Source of the DNA: Maribacter hydrothermalis
Lineage (GTDB): Bacteria > Bacteroidota > Bacteroidia > Flavobacteriales > Flavobacteriaceae
NCBI RefSeq assembly: GCF_001913155.1
Contig: NZ_CP018760.1
Span: forward strand, 930,001-994,000
Length of the DNA: 64,000 nucleotides
Direction of reading: 5' to 3'
A model generated the notes under the pieces. The model saw only the letters and a program-made list of their open reading frames with translations. It made no database searches and was not told the DNA's origin. Both the position numbers and the translations under genes were made by a program. Every line of letters begins with the position of its first letter. The first letter of the stretch is position 1. This document shows, one piece after another, positions 10,026-19,055 of the stretch.

Positions 10026-10901
10026 ATGAATCCCGTTAAAACGTATCAAAAAGTAAATGCCCAGCAAGAAAGTGCCACTTTTGCCATATCTCGTATGGAA
10101 GATATTTATGATAAACACAATGGGAAAGTAGATGAACCACATAGGCATAATTACTTTACAGTCTTAATTATTAAAAATGCATCCGGACATCATAAAATAG
10201 ATTTCAACAGCTATGAGCTTGGTGGTTATCAGGTATATTTCGTTGCGCCTGGACAAGTACATCAGGTTATAGAAACTGAAAAATCGTTTGGATATGTGAT
10301 GACATTTTCTAACCAATTTTTGGTAGAAAGTACTATTCCCTTATCTTTTATAGATAGTTTAAACCTTTTTCAAAATTATGGGCAAAGTCCGCCACTGTTG
10401 CCTAAAGAACAGCAATTTAGGACCATTGCACACTTTGCCAAAAATATCTTTGACCTATTTCATAGTGACGCTACTATGAAAAATTTGTCTATCGGTGCTT
10501 TCTTAAAATTGTTGCTTATAGAGTGCAATAATATTTGTTCTATCAATCCAATTGCATCGGAAATGGAAACTTCTGGAAACAATCTTATTCGAGATTTTAA
10601 GACGGTGGTAAATACCCATTACAGACAGGAACATTCTACAACATTTTATGCCGGCGAGCTTAATATTACTCCAGACCACCTTAACAGAACGGTAAAATCT
10701 AAAATAGGAAAAACGGCCAAGGATTATATACAGACCAGAATTATCACCGAAGCAAAAAGACTGCTCTATTTTACAGATGGGTCGGCCAAAGAAATTGCCT
10801 ACGAGCTGGGTTTTAACGAGCCCGCAAATTTTAGTGCATTCTTTAAAAAACACACAAAAATATCGCCTTCACATTTCAAAAAAAGTCAATTACAGGCTTA
10901 A
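10026..10901 (+). CDS. AraC family transcriptional regulator
   Basis: 291 residues. The N-terminal half is a cupin-like sensing domain (EPHRHNYFTVL, GYQVYFVAPGQVHQV). The C-terminal about 100 residues are the double helix-turn-helix: the first includes YAGELNITPDHLNRTVK, the second ends in IAYELGFNEPANFSAFFKKHTKISPSHFK, the classic AraC signature. It probably controls neighbouring pirin/YceI genes; this is inferred from position. Ligand unknown. Confidence 0.93.
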   Translation: MNPVKTYQKVNAQQESATFAISRMEDIYDKHNGKVDEPHRHNYFTVLIIKNASGHHKIDFNSYELGGYQVYFVAPGQVHQVIETEKSFGYVMTFSNQFLVESTIPLSFIDSLNLFQNYGQSPPLLPKEQQFRTIAHFAKNIFDLFHSDATMKNLSIGAFLKLLLIECNNICSINPIASEMETSGNNLIRDFKTVVNTHYRQEHSTTFYAGELNITPDHLNRTVKSKIGKTAKDYIQTRIITEAKRLLYFTDGSAKEIAYELGFNEPANFSAFFKKHTKISPSHFKKSQLQA

Positions 10902-10972
10902 AAATAGAGCCAATATCGGATTTTCATAAGTTTCTCTCATTTTTTCATATTCCACACACTATTAATGAGTTG

Positions 10973-10980
10973 CATCTTTG
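10973..10980 (+). promoter_or_regulatory. Putative -7 element upstream of the remnant/pirin unit
   Basis: CATCTTTG differs from TAnnTTTG at the first base. It lies about 22 bases before the ATG of the remnant at 11003 and could drive the pirin-YceI transcript. The same octamer recurs at 45203-45210, before another start. Confidence 0.35.
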
Positions 10981-11002
10981 CACTGTAATTAATACAAAAC
11001 CT

Positions 11003-11172
11003 ATGAAAGGATTGGATTTTTTAAAAACAACTGGGCTAATAGTTTTGCAAGTGTTGTTGGAGTTTCCGCTTTCACAAAACCTGAGTTGGGCGCAGCCGAA
11101 GTAGCGGGTACAGAAAAATTAAACACAATCACAAAAGAACAAATCGTGGGTTACAATCATTTACTAATTTAA
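11003..11172 (+). pseudogene. Frameshifted remnant of a Tat/secretory-leader protein
   Basis: The ATG frame reads MKGLDFLKTTGL, like the start of a Tat-type leader (usual form RRDFLKTTG; the twin Arg is absent), then runs to a stop at 11102. In the frame beginning at 11041 the sequence continues sensibly as FASVVGVSAFTKPELGAAEV and onward to a stop at 11170-11172, 13 bases before the pirin start. This fits a leader broken by a frameshift with the mature protein deleted. The parent family cannot be named. Confidence 0.4.
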
Positions 11173-11184
11173 GAAACAAGAACT

Positions 11185-11904
11185 ATGAATACAATACTTC
11201 ATAAAGCAGACACAAGAGGCGATGCAAATCACGGTTGGTTGCACTCAAAACATACCTTCAGTTTTGCTAATTACCACAACCCAGAGCGAATGAATTTTGG
11301 GGTATTAAGAGTACTAAACGACGATAAAGTTTCAGAAAGTAGAGGTTTTGGAACACATCCTCACAAGGATATGGAAATTATTTCGATCCCACTCGAAGGT
11401 GATTTAAAGCATATGGATGATATGGGTAACTCAACAATTATTAAATCAGGAGATATACAAGTAATGAGCGCAGGAACTGGTGTAATGCATTCTGAATTCA
11501 ACAATAATCCAGACAAACCAGTAAAGTTCTTACAAATCTGGATTATTCCTAATAAACAACGAGTAAAGCCGCGCTATGATCAGATAACATTAGACACGGC
11601 AGACCGTAAGAACAAATTGCAACAAGTACTGTCGCCTAATGAAGATGATGCTGGCGTTTGGATTCATCAAAACGCTTGGTTCAACATAACCAATCTTGAT
11701 AAAGGTAAAGTAGTTAAATATAATCTCAATGACGCAAAGAACAACGGTGTTTATGCCTTTATTTTGAAAGGGGATGCAACTATCAATGGCCAAGAACTTA
11801 ATGAAAGAGATGGCTTTGGTGTCTGGGATGTTAAATCCTTGGATATTAAAGGAGATAGCGATACCGAAATCTTATTAATGGAAGTTCCCATGTCACTGAA
11901 TTAA
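11185..11904 (+). CDS. Pirin family protein, YhhW-like
   Basis: 239 residues, the short YhhW-type bicupin. The N-terminal ADTRGDANHGWLHSKHTFSF is diagnostic. Metal ligands are His58 and His60 (THPHKD), His102 and Glu104 (GVMHSEF). E. coli YhhW has quercetin 2,3-dioxygenase activity in vitro; the natural substrate here is unknown. YceI follows 63 bases later on the same strand with a shared downstream terminator, suggesting one transcript. It belongs to a different pirin branch from the protein at 8441-9310. Confidence 0.93.
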   Translation: MNTILHKADTRGDANHGWLHSKHTFSFANYHNPERMNFGVLRVLNDDKVSESRGFGTHPHKDMEIISIPLEGDLKHMDDMGNSTIIKSGDIQVMSAGTGVMHSEFNNNPDKPVKFLQIWIIPNKQRVKPRYDQITLDTADRKNKLQQVLSPNEDDAGVWIHQNAWFNITNLDKGKVVKYNLNDAKNNGVYAFILKGDATINGQELNERDGFGVWDVKSLDIKGDSDTEILLMEVPMSLN

Positions 11905-11967
11905 TAAACAATTAATTAAAAATCACAAATAAGTATAAACGTCAAAAAAGACAAAAAATTAAAAACA

Positions 11968-12492
11968 ATGAATACAGCAACGAAAACAACTTGGACAATA
12001 GACGCAGATCATTCAGAAATAGGCTTTAAAGTAAAGCATATGATGATTTCTACCGTAAAGGGAGCTTTTGAAGATTTCAATGCAACCGCGGAAACAGAAA
12101 ACGATGATTTTAAAGATGCAAATTTTAATTTCACAGCAAAGATCGATTCAATAAATACGAAAAATAACGATAGAGATACGCACTTAAAGTCTGAAGACTT
12201 CTTTAACGCAACAGCCTATCCTGAAATGAAATTTCAATCAAAATCTTTTGACGGAGATACTATAGTTGGAGATTTAACAATTAAAGATATTACTAAAGAA
12301 GTAAAGTTGAATACAGACTTTAACGGTGTAGCTGTAGACCCTTATGGGCAAACTAAGGCTGGTTTTGAAATTACGGGGAAAATAAACCGTAAAGATTTCG
12401 GACTTACCTGGAACGCCGTTACAGAAGCTGGTAGTATTGTCGTAAGTGATACTATTAATCTTGTCGTAGACATGCAGTTTGTCAAACAATAA
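11968..12492 (+). CDS. YceI family protein
   Basis: 174 residues with no signal peptide, starting MNTATKTTWTIDADHSEIGFKVKHM, the typical YceI lipocalin-like opening. Further family segments are KDANFNFTAKIDSINT, NDRDTHLKSEDFFNA and YPEMKFQSKSF. YceI proteins form a beta-barrel that binds polyisoprenoids. The absence of a leader implies a cytoplasmic form, as in many Bacteroidota paralogs. Last intact gene of the pirin-YceI unit; a strong terminator follows. Confidence 0.93.
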   Translation: MNTATKTTWTIDADHSEIGFKVKHMMISTVKGAFEDFNATAETENDDFKDANFNFTAKIDSINTKNNDRDTHLKSEDFFNATAYPEMKFQSKSFDGDTIVGDLTIKDITKEVKLNTDFNGVAVDPYGQTKAGFEITGKINRKDFGLTWNAVTEAGSIVVSDTINLVVDMQFVKQ

Positions 12493-12511
12493 CTAAGCGA
12501 AATTTCAAGTG

Positions 12512-12550
12512 AATGGGGTTGGTCATCTAGTATGACCAACCCCATTTTTT
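12512..12550 (+). terminator. Rho-independent terminator after yceI
   Basis: GGGGTTGGTCAT pairs with ATGACCAACCCC across a short loop, followed directly by TTTTTT. It lies 20 bases after the yceI stop. Confidence 0.9.
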
Positions 12551-12601
12551 AGGTATATAATACCTATTTAAATTCATTATCGATATTCACAACAAATCCC
12601 T

Positions 12602-12628
12602 AATACGGAATACGGAATACGGAATACT
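12602..12628. repeat. Three copies of an 8-base tandem repeat
   Basis: ACGGAATA is repeated three times in tandem within the 550-base stretch between yceI and the tRNA gene. Apart from the terminators and the DoxX remnant I see nothing else supportable in that stretch. Confidence 0.6.
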
Positions 12629-12761
12629 ATGATAAAAATTATGTTTTCTTAATAGAAGTGAAAAATTCTCCTAGAGCCTTAGCTACGGTATATTTTTTCA
12701 AGGAAGGGTAAAGGAACTGAAAATGGTATTTATCCTTCATATTATTATGTTTTTGGTTTAA

Positions 12762-12932
12762 ATAGCACTAAAATATATAAAACTATCTGAAAAATTAAAA
12801 TGGGCTTATAACACAGAAAGTAAATGGTTGCAAACTAAGTTTAGACTTTTACTAGGTGCCAATCTGTTATTTGCAGGAATAAGCTATCTTACCTTTAACA
12901 GCGTTAATTTTGTAGCGCAGGTGCTCAACTAG
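12762..12932 (+). pseudogene. N-terminal remnant of a DoxX-family membrane protein
   Basis: A stretch without an ATG reads KLKWAYNTESKWLQTKFR, then LLLGANLLFAGISYLTF and ends NFVAQVLN-stop at 12930-12932. This matches the first transmembrane segment of DoxX-type proteins, where FAGISHLTF and AQVPxWVP are usual. It stops where the Pro-Asn-Trp should appear and the remaining about 90 residues are absent. DoxX genes are common near pirin/YceI genes, so this looks like a decayed last member of that unit. Confidence 0.5.
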
Positions 12933-12994
12933 GGTTCTATTATCTACAGATCACGTTGTAGTTTTATCCGAAATTGCAGGTATAAGGGTAAAAC

Positions 12995-13030
12995 CAAAAA
13001 AGCTCCTTAAACGACAAGTTTAAAGAGCTT
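12995..13030 (-). terminator. Terminator of the tRNA-Arg gene
   Basis: An imperfect stem AAAGCTCcTTAAAC / GTTTAAAGAGCTTT lies 13 bases beyond the tRNA 3' end; read on the minus strand it is followed by a run of T (A-run 12995-13000 on plus). Confidence 0.75.
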
Positions 13031-13042
13031 TATACACAATAG

Positions 13043-13116
13043 TGACCTCGAAGGGATTCAAACCCCCAACCCTCAGAGCCGAAATCTGATGCGCTATTCA
13101 GTTGCGCCACGAGGCC
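13043..13116 (-). tRNA. tRNA-Arg (anticodon TCG)
   Basis: On the minus strand the acceptor arm GGCCTCG pairs with CGAGGTC (one G-U pair). The anticodon arm is TCAGA-TTTCGGC-TCTGA, placing TCG at positions 34-36, which reads CGA (Arg). The T arm is GGGGG-TTTGAAT-CCC-type and the discriminator base is A. CCA is not encoded. The only tRNA gene I found in the window. Confidence 0.93.
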
Positions 13117-13161
13117 ATTTTTGACATTCAGTTAGCAGTTGGCAAAACTACAACTTTAAAC

Positions 13162-13605
13162 TTATGCTAGTTTCTTTTTTACAATTGTAGAAATTAATTT
13201 CCCATCTGCCTGACCAGCTAATTCCTTAGAAACGATTCCCATAACTTTACCCATATCTTTCATTCCTGAAGCTCCAATAGAATCTATAGTCTGTACTACC
13301 ACTTTTTCTACTTCTTCTTCTGTTAATTGCTCTGGTAAAAATTGCTCAATTACAGCAATTTGCGCTAATTCTGGATCAGCAAGATCTTGTCTTCCTTGTT
13401 CTATAAAAATTGCAGCGCTATCTTTTCTTTGCTTTACTAATTTCTGCACCAATTGTATTTCATCATCCTCGGTAATTTCACCATTACCACTGGTACTTGC
13501 CATTAATAGGGCCGATTTTATAGCTCTAAGCGATTCAAGTGCTACTGAATCTTTTGCTTTCATAGCTAATTTCAATTGCTCCATTACCCTTTGCTGTAAA
13601 CTCAT
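13162..13605 (-). CDS. yqeY: GatB/YqeY domain protein
   Basis: 147 residues, full length for the YqeY family, which resembles the C-terminal tRNA-binding helical domain of GatB. Signature segments are MKAKDSVALESLRAIKSAL, the central EFLPEQLTEEEVE-like segment (here EQFLPEQL) and the C-terminal GKVMGIVSKELAGQADGKLIS. The role is unknown, perhaps in tRNA-dependent amidation. It follows ftsZ on the same strand but is separated from it by a strong terminator, so it probably has its own promoter. Confidence 0.92.
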   Translation of the reverse strand: MSLQQRVMEQLKLAMKAKDSVALESLRAIKSALLMASTSGNGEITEDDEIQLVQKLVKQRKDSAAIFIEQGRQDLADPELAQIAVIEQFLPEQLTEEEVEKVVVQTIDSIGASGMKDMGKVMGIVSKELAGQADGKLISTIVKKKLA

Positions 13606-13631
13606 TTTTTCCTTATTTTGGTATGCGAAGA

Positions 13632-13673
13632 TAAAAAAATAAACCCAAAAACTATCTTAGTTTTTGGGTTTAT
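13632..13673 (-). terminator. Terminator of the dcw operon after ftsZ
   Basis: A 16-base perfect inverted repeat (ATAAACCCAAAAACTA and its complement, 3-base loop, 13639-13673) lies 22 bases after the ftsZ stop. On the minus strand it is followed by a run of T (A-run on plus at about 13633-13639). Confidence 0.9.
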
Positions 13674-13694
13674 ACAACTTGCTTTTAGTTAGGT

Positions 13695-15605
13695 CTAATC
13701 TACATTATCATGTAAAAAGGAGTTATTTGAACGCAACTGGATATCATCATTACTATCATCGCTAAGCGATGTTCTTGAGATTTTACTTTCTCTAGGATTA
13801 TCATTTAAATTCACTCCCTGCCTTTGGTAAGCGGGCTTCTTGTCATCATAACTACTAGGTGTACTAGTTTTAAACTTATAATTGAAATCTTTAAGTTTTC
13901 TTCTACGCTCGTCAGCTCTATCTCTTAGCAACTCTTCTATCGGAGTTTCCATAGGATCTAACTGCTCATCTGGATTGACTTCCCTTCTTGGAGCTACCGT
14001 TTTTTTCTCAAATATAAGTTCATCTTGAATAATCTTAGGCTCGAACTCTTCTGCCTTTGATTTAGCACCCGTTAATTTATTTTCAAATTTCATGTAATCA
14101 TCTAAGCTATAACGCTTTTCGCCCTGCTTGTTGTACTCTAAAACAGGAATGACCTCAATACTGTCATTAACATCCAAGTCTTTAACCTCATCATGTAAGT
14201 CAAACATAATGACATTCTCTGATTCCTCTTCTTGAGATTTAAAATCAAAACTTAAAGCGAAATTATCATCTTCATCTTTAATCTTTAAAACCTCTGGGTC
14301 AACTACTTCAATATCTCTTATGGACTTTGGAGCATCAATTATTACAAATTCATCCTCTGAAATATTTGAAGCTAAAACTTCTTCATAAAATACATTGAAA
14401 TTTTTGATGTAGTTCGTTGTAGGAATCAAATCAAAATCAGACTCCTCAACGAACTCATACTTTTTTACAGGATTTACCTTTACAACCTCCTCCTCTACTT
14501 CATCCATTTCTAAAGTATGCACCGTTTTAGAATTGGATAGCAACATGGCTTCAGCACGCTGCCCGTCTTCTAAGGTATGAATGATTTTTTTTGATTCAGT
14601 ATTTACAATATCATCTTGTTGTTCGATATTAAAACCCGTGGCAATTACAGTTACGGCAATGGCTTCTCCTAAGCTTTCATCTTCACCAACACCCATAATA
14701 ATGTTTGCACCATAACCTGCTTCTATCTGAATATGATCATTGATTTCTCCTATTTCATCAATAGTAATTTCTTGTGCTCCTGAAACAATTAATAGCAATA
14801 CATTTTTTGCTCCTTGAATTTTATTGTCATTTAACAACGGGGAATCTAACGCTTTCATGATCGCTTCATTTGCTCTTGCAGAACCAGATGAAATAGCAGA
14901 ACCCATAATAGCCGTACCACTATTAGATAAAACGGTTTTAGCGTCACGTAAATCTATGTTTTGGGTGTAATGGTGCGTAATTACTTCCGCAATACCTCTT
15001 GCGGCAGTTGCCAATACTTCATCTGCTTTAGAAAAACCAGCTTTAAAACCTAAATTTCCGTATACCTCTCTTAATTTGTTGTTATTAATGACAATCAGCG
15101 AATCGACATTTTTACGTAATTTTTCAATACCTCTTTGCGCTTGTTCAACACGCATTTTACCTTCAAATTGAAAAGGCATCGTAACGATACCTACGGTAAG
15201 AACATCCATTTCTTTTGCAAACTTGGCAATAACGGGAGCAGCACCAGTTCCTGTTCCCCCACCCATACCTGCAGTAATGAAAATCATCTTTGTAGTGGAA
15301 TCTAACATTGTTTTGATTTCCTCCATACTTTCCATTGCAGCCTGTTCTCCTACTTCAGGATTGGCACCAGCACCCAAACCTTCTGTTAACGAAACACCTA
15401 ACTGTATTTTGTTAGGTACAGGACTATTGTCCAATGCCTGTGAATCTGTATTACAGATTACAAAATCAACTCCGTTAATTCCCGCCTGAAACATGTGATT
15501 AATGGCATTACTACCACCACCACCTACACCAATGACTTTTATTACGTTACTTTGATTTTTTGGTAGATCAAATGAGATATTGTCAAATTCGCTGTTCTTA
15601 CTCAT
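13695..15605 (-). CDS. ftsZ: Cell division protein FtsZ
   Basis: Tubulin-like GTPase that polymerises into the division ring. The GTP-binding glycine loop GGGTGTGAAP is at residues 115-124, the N-terminal GVGGGGSNAINHM at about 27-38, and the synergy-loop region GFSKADEVLATAARGIAEV is intact. At 636 residues it is much longer than the about 380 of E. coli: a disordered acidic linker of roughly 280 residues follows the GTPase core, ending in the tail NNSFLHDNVD, which I recognise as the usual flavobacterial C-terminal peptide for FtsA/membrane partners. Last gene of the dcw operon, 41 bases after ftsA. Confidence 0.98.
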   Translation of the reverse strand: MSKNSEFDNISFDLPKNQSNVIKVIGVGGGGSNAINHMFQAGINGVDFVICNTDSQALDNSPVPNKIQLGVSLTEGLGAGANPEVGEQAAMESMEEIKTMLDSTTKMIFITAGMGGGTGTGAAPVIAKFAKEMDVLTVGIVTMPFQFEGKMRVEQAQRGIEKLRKNVDSLIVINNNKLREVYGNLGFKAGFSKADEVLATAARGIAEVITHHYTQNIDLRDAKTVLSNSGTAIMGSAISSGSARANEAIMKALDSPLLNDNKIQGAKNVLLLIVSGAQEITIDEIGEINDHIQIEAGYGANIIMGVGEDESLGEAIAVTVIATGFNIEQQDDIVNTESKKIIHTLEDGQRAEAMLLSNSKTVHTLEMDEVEEEVVKVNPVKKYEFVEESDFDLIPTTNYIKNFNVFYEEVLASNISEDEFVIIDAPKSIRDIEVVDPEVLKIKDEDDNFALSFDFKSQEEESENVIMFDLHDEVKDLDVNDSIEVIPVLEYNKQGEKRYSLDDYMKFENKLTGAKSKAEEFEPKIIQDELIFEKKTVAPRREVNPDEQLDPMETPIEELLRDRADERRRKLKDFNYKFKTSTPSSYDDKKPAYQRQGVNLNDNPRESKISRTSLSDDSNDDIQLRSNNSFLHDNVD

Positions 15606-15646
15606 ATTCTAATTATTACTGGTTATGTTTTTTTAATCTATGTTAA

Positions 15647-16987
15647 TTACTCCGCGTTATCTAAAAACTCTTTCAATTTTTCAGACCACTTATCAAAAAC
15701 AGACTTACGCTCCTTATGGATATTTGGGCGTGTTACCGCTTCGGTTTCAGTATCGGCATAAACTAACTCCTCTTCTGCTTCTTCTAGTTCTTGTTCTATT
15801 TCCTGTTGTATTATCTTTTTTTTCTCTTGGTTCTTAACTGCATTCATTAAAAGACCAACAGCTGTGGCATACAAAGGACTAGCTACCTCTTCATCAGAAT
15901 CGCCAGCTAAATGCTCGTTTGGATATCCAATACGCGTATCCATACCTGTTATATACTCTACTAATTGCTTTAAATGCTTTAGTTGACTACCGCCACCCGT
16001 TAATACAATACCCGCAATTAGTTTTTTCTTTTGCTCTTCGTGACCGTAATTTTTGATCTCTACGTACACTTGCTCAACAATCTCCACTACACGTGCATGA
16101 ATTATTTTAGATAGGTTCTTTAAAGAAATTTCTTTTGGTTCCCTACCACGTAATCCTGGTATGGATACTATTTCATTATCTTTATTTTCACCTGGCCATG
16201 CAGAACCAAACCTGGTTTTTAATAACTCGGCCTGTTTCTCTATAATAGAACAACCTTCTTTTATATCTTCGGTAATTACGCCCCCACCAAAAGGAATAAC
16301 CGCTGTATGTCTTATAATACCGTCTTTAAAAATGGCTAAATCGGTTGTACCACCTCCTATATCTATTAATGCAACACCCGCCTCTTTTTCTTCTTGACTT
16401 AATACGGCGTCCGATGATGCCAATGGCTCTAAGGTAATATTACCTAAATCTAGACCTGCACTTTTAATACAGCGACCTACATTTTTTATAGAAACAACTT
16501 GACCAACTACTACATGAAAATTAGCTTCTAGTCTACCGCCGTACATTCCAATAGGCTCACGTATTTCAGCTTGCCCATCAACTTTATATTCTTGTGGTAA
16601 TACATGAATAATTTCTTCGCCCGGTAGCATAATCAATTTGTGCACTTGATTACATAAGATATCTACATCATCCTCGTTAATAACTTCTTCAGAATCCTTA
16701 CGGGTAATGTAATCGCTATGTTGCAAACTTCTAATATGTTGACCGGCGATACCTACTACAACAGACCCGATTTTAAGTCCAGAATTTGCTTCTGCTTCTT
16801 CTACTGCTTGTTGTATAGATTTAATGGTCTGCGTAATATTATTTACCACACCTCTATGTACACCTAAACTTTTGGCTTTACCAATACCCAAAATTTCAAT
16901 CTTACCGTATTCATTTTGTTTACCAATAATTGCAACGATTTTTGTTGTTCCAATATCTAGACCAACTGAATATTTAGTTTGTTCCAT
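15647..16987 (-). CDS. ftsA: Cell division protein FtsA
   Basis: 446 residues, actin-like ATPase that tethers FtsZ to the membrane. The phosphate-1 motif GLDIGTTKIVAIIG is at the N-terminus, the phosphate-2 region is ALIDIGGGTTDLAIF, and the adenosine motif is IVLTGGGSQLKHL. The C-terminal residues KWSEKLKEFLDNAE form an amphipathic helix fitting the membrane-targeting sequence. An acidic linker separates it from the core. It sits between ftsQ (5 bases) and ftsZ (41 bases). Confidence 0.97.
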   Translation of the reverse strand: MEQTKYSVGLDIGTTKIVAIIGKQNEYGKIEILGIGKAKSLGVHRGVVNNITQTIKSIQQAVEEAEANSGLKIGSVVVGIAGQHIRSLQHSDYITRKDSEEVINEDDVDILCNQVHKLIMLPGEEIIHVLPQEYKVDGQAEIREPIGMYGGRLEANFHVVVGQVVSIKNVGRCIKSAGLDLGNITLEPLASSDAVLSQEEKEAGVALIDIGGGTTDLAIFKDGIIRHTAVIPFGGGVITEDIKEGCSIIEKQAELLKTRFGSAWPGENKDNEIVSIPGLRGREPKEISLKNLSKIIHARVVEIVEQVYVEIKNYGHEEQKKKLIAGIVLTGGGSQLKHLKQLVEYITGMDTRIGYPNEHLAGDSDEEVASPLYATAVGLLMNAVKNQEKKKIIQQEIEQELEEAEEELVYADTETEAVTRPNIHKERKSVFDKWSEKLKEFLDNAE

Positions 16988-16992
16988 TTTAA

Positions 16993-17712
16993 TTATATTT
17001 TAGTGCACACCACCTGGTTATTGAATTCTAAACTTACTACGGCGTAATCTTTTAAGGTTTCATCCTTATTTGCCTTGGCATAAAATGCCTTGAAATTGCT
17101 AAACTTCTCCTCTAAATCTCCTGCATCGCCTAAGTTCACTACAAAATTATTAAGCCTTAATCGTAATTGATAATCTTTATCACCCTTAATGTGTATTCCG
17201 ATTACCGATTTTCGAAAAAAATCATCTTTGTTTATATGCTCCAATATGACATAGACATCCTCAAGGCTTTTACCACTGATATTGCCTGTTATTATGGGAA
17301 CTCTTGCTGAATGATTGTTAGAAAGTGGCATTCTCTTTCCTTCATCATCCAAATAATATTTAGTATCCCCCTCTATGCGTCCGATTGGTTTCCGTTGAAT
17401 AATTTTCGACGTAAGCTCACCATCAATAGTTAGATAGACTTGGGCACTTTTCACCATTTCATTGGCCTCAATGGCCTTTTCTACAGTATTCAAAACTATA
17501 TTTTCTTTGGGGACATTTTCAAGACTACCATAATTTTGTATTAACAATTTATTAACCGTCCCTTCAGTTAGGTATAAATTATCATCGCCAATGAACTCAA
17601 CTTTCATTGATGCTACATTTTTAGCACTACTTCGACCATTCGAAAATGCATATAACCCCATGATTACCAGAATCAAAGCGGTCAACTTCAAAAAATTCCA
17701 ATTAATCTGCAT
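16993..17712 (-). CDS. ftsQ: Cell division protein FtsQ/DivIB
   Basis: 239 residues, bitopic: a short cytoplasmic N-terminus, one transmembrane segment (about residues 8-24), then a periplasmic region with a degenerate POTRA domain (VEFIGDDNLYLTEGTVNKLL) and FtsQ beta domain. Sequence conservation is low, and the call rests mainly on topology and on position between murC and ftsA. It overlaps the murC stop by 11 bases. Its role is scaffolding of FtsL and septal enzymes. Confidence 0.88.
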   Translation of the reverse strand: MQINWNFLKLTALILVIMGLYAFSNGRSSAKNVASMKVEFIGDDNLYLTEGTVNKLLIQNYGSLENVPKENIVLNTVEKAIEANEMVKSAQVYLTIDGELTSKIIQRKPIGRIEGDTKYYLDDEGKRMPLSNNHSARVPIITGNISGKSLEDVYVILEHINKDDFFRKSVIGIHIKGDKDYQLRLRLNNFVVNLGDAGDLEEKFSNFKAFYAKANKDETLKDYAVVSLEFNNQVVCTKI

Positions 17713-19054
17713 ACGATAACACTTTTTTTATTTTTACAACTTCTAAACCAATATCTCCTGCTCCCATCGTTACTAAAACTTCTGGATTTTGATTATTAAT
17801 TTCAGAAATGATTTGTTCCTTTGAAATTAATTTTTTACCACTACTTGTAATCTTTTTAAGTAACCACTCGGAATCCACTCCTTGTATAGGCTCCTCTCTT
17901 GCCGGATAAATATCTAGTAACAAAATATTTTCGAATTGTGATAAGCTTTTTGCAAAATCATCAGCAAAATCCCTTGTCCTTGAAAATAAATGTGGTTGAA
18001 AAATAGCCAACACTTTTTTATTTGGATGCATCTCCGATACTGCATCATAGACTGCATTTATTTCCGTTGGGTGATGCGCATAATCGTCAATAAAAATAAA
18101 ATCATCTGTTTTAATCTTATATGAGAAACGCCTTTGCACTCCTTTAAAAGTCGCAAGTGCCTCAGCAAGGCGATCTGGGGGGGAACCAGATTGCATCGCC
18201 ATTGCAAAAGCTACTAGACCATTGAGCAAATTATGCCTTCCTGGTTTGTTAAATTCAACCCTTTCAATTTTAAAATCGGGGGTCTCCAAATCGAATATGT
18301 AGGTGCCATGTTCTATTTTTATGTTTCGGATACAATAATCCGAATCGTCTTCAATACCATAGGTCAGCCCCTCTAAAGGCAACCCTTTTCTAACAAATAA
18401 CTTACCTCCTGGTTTTAACCGTTTGGTAAAGTCTACAAATGTTCTTTCCAATTCTTGCGCATCTCCATAAATATCCAAGTGATCCGCATCCATTGAGGTT
18501 ACACAAGCTACATTTGGTGTTAATTGCATAAACGAACGGTCAAACTCATCGGCCTCTACTACCGAATAGTCTGTGCCTTCTAGCAAGAAATTACTATTGA
18601 AATCTTCTGAAATACCTCCTAAAAACGCTGTCATTTCTACACCTGTTTCTTTTAACAAATGGGCCAAAATACTTGAGGTGGTCGTTTTACCATGTGTACC
18701 GGCTACCGCAAAACAGAAACTATCTTTTGTTATAAGCCCCAATACCTCTGAACGCTTTTTTATGACAAAACCATTGTTTAAAAAGTATTGGTATTCTGAA
18801 TGGCTTGGTGGTACTGCAGGCGTATACACTACTAGTGTATTCTTAGTATTCTTATATTCCGTAGGTACAATATTTAAATCATCACTATAGTGAATATCAA
18901 TACCTGTACTTGCCAATTCTTGTGTTAACGGGCTCTCTGTTTTATCATATCCAGCAACCTTTTTATTTATAAAAGCAAAATAGCGCGCCAAGGCCGACAT
19001 ACCAATGCCGCCTATGCCTATAAAATACACTCTATGTATTTGCTCTATATTCAT
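17702..19054 (-). CDS. murC: UDP-N-acetylmuramate--L-alanine ligase
   Basis: 450 residues. MurC adds L-Ala to UDP-MurNAc in the cytoplasm. The N-terminal Rossmann motif FIGIGGIGMSALA is followed by the ATP-binding AGTHGKTTTSS (P-loop at residues 119-125), the EADEFDRSF segment and the DDYAHHPTEI motif, all typical of MurC. It ends overlapping ftsQ by 11 bases and starts one base after the murG stop, so it is translationally coupled on both sides. Confidence 0.98.
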   Translation of the reverse strand: MNIEQIHRVYFIGIGGIGMSALARYFAFINKKVAGYDKTESPLTQELASTGIDIHYSDDLNIVPTEYKNTKNTLVVYTPAVPPSHSEYQYFLNNGFVIKKRSEVLGLITKDSFCFAVAGTHGKTTTSSILAHLLKETGVEMTAFLGGISEDFNSNFLLEGTDYSVVEADEFDRSFMQLTPNVACVTSMDADHLDIYGDAQELERTFVDFTKRLKPGGKLFVRKGLPLEGLTYGIEDDSDYCIRNIKIEHGTYIFDLETPDFKIERVEFNKPGRHNLLNGLVAFAMAMQSGSPPDRLAEALATFKGVQRRFSYKIKTDDFIFIDDYAHHPTEINAVYDAVSEMHPNKKVLAIFQPHLFSRTRDFADDFAKSLSQFENILLLDIYPAREEPIQGVDSEWLLKKITSSGKKLISKEQIISEINNQNPEVLVTMGAGDIGLEVVKIKKVLSYAD

Positions 19055-19055
19055 T

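Noticed and set aside
12640..12760. Short frame encoding NSPRALATVYFFKEG before the DoxX remnant
   Set aside because: Only about 18 codons between stops and no family recognised; too little to call a second remnant.
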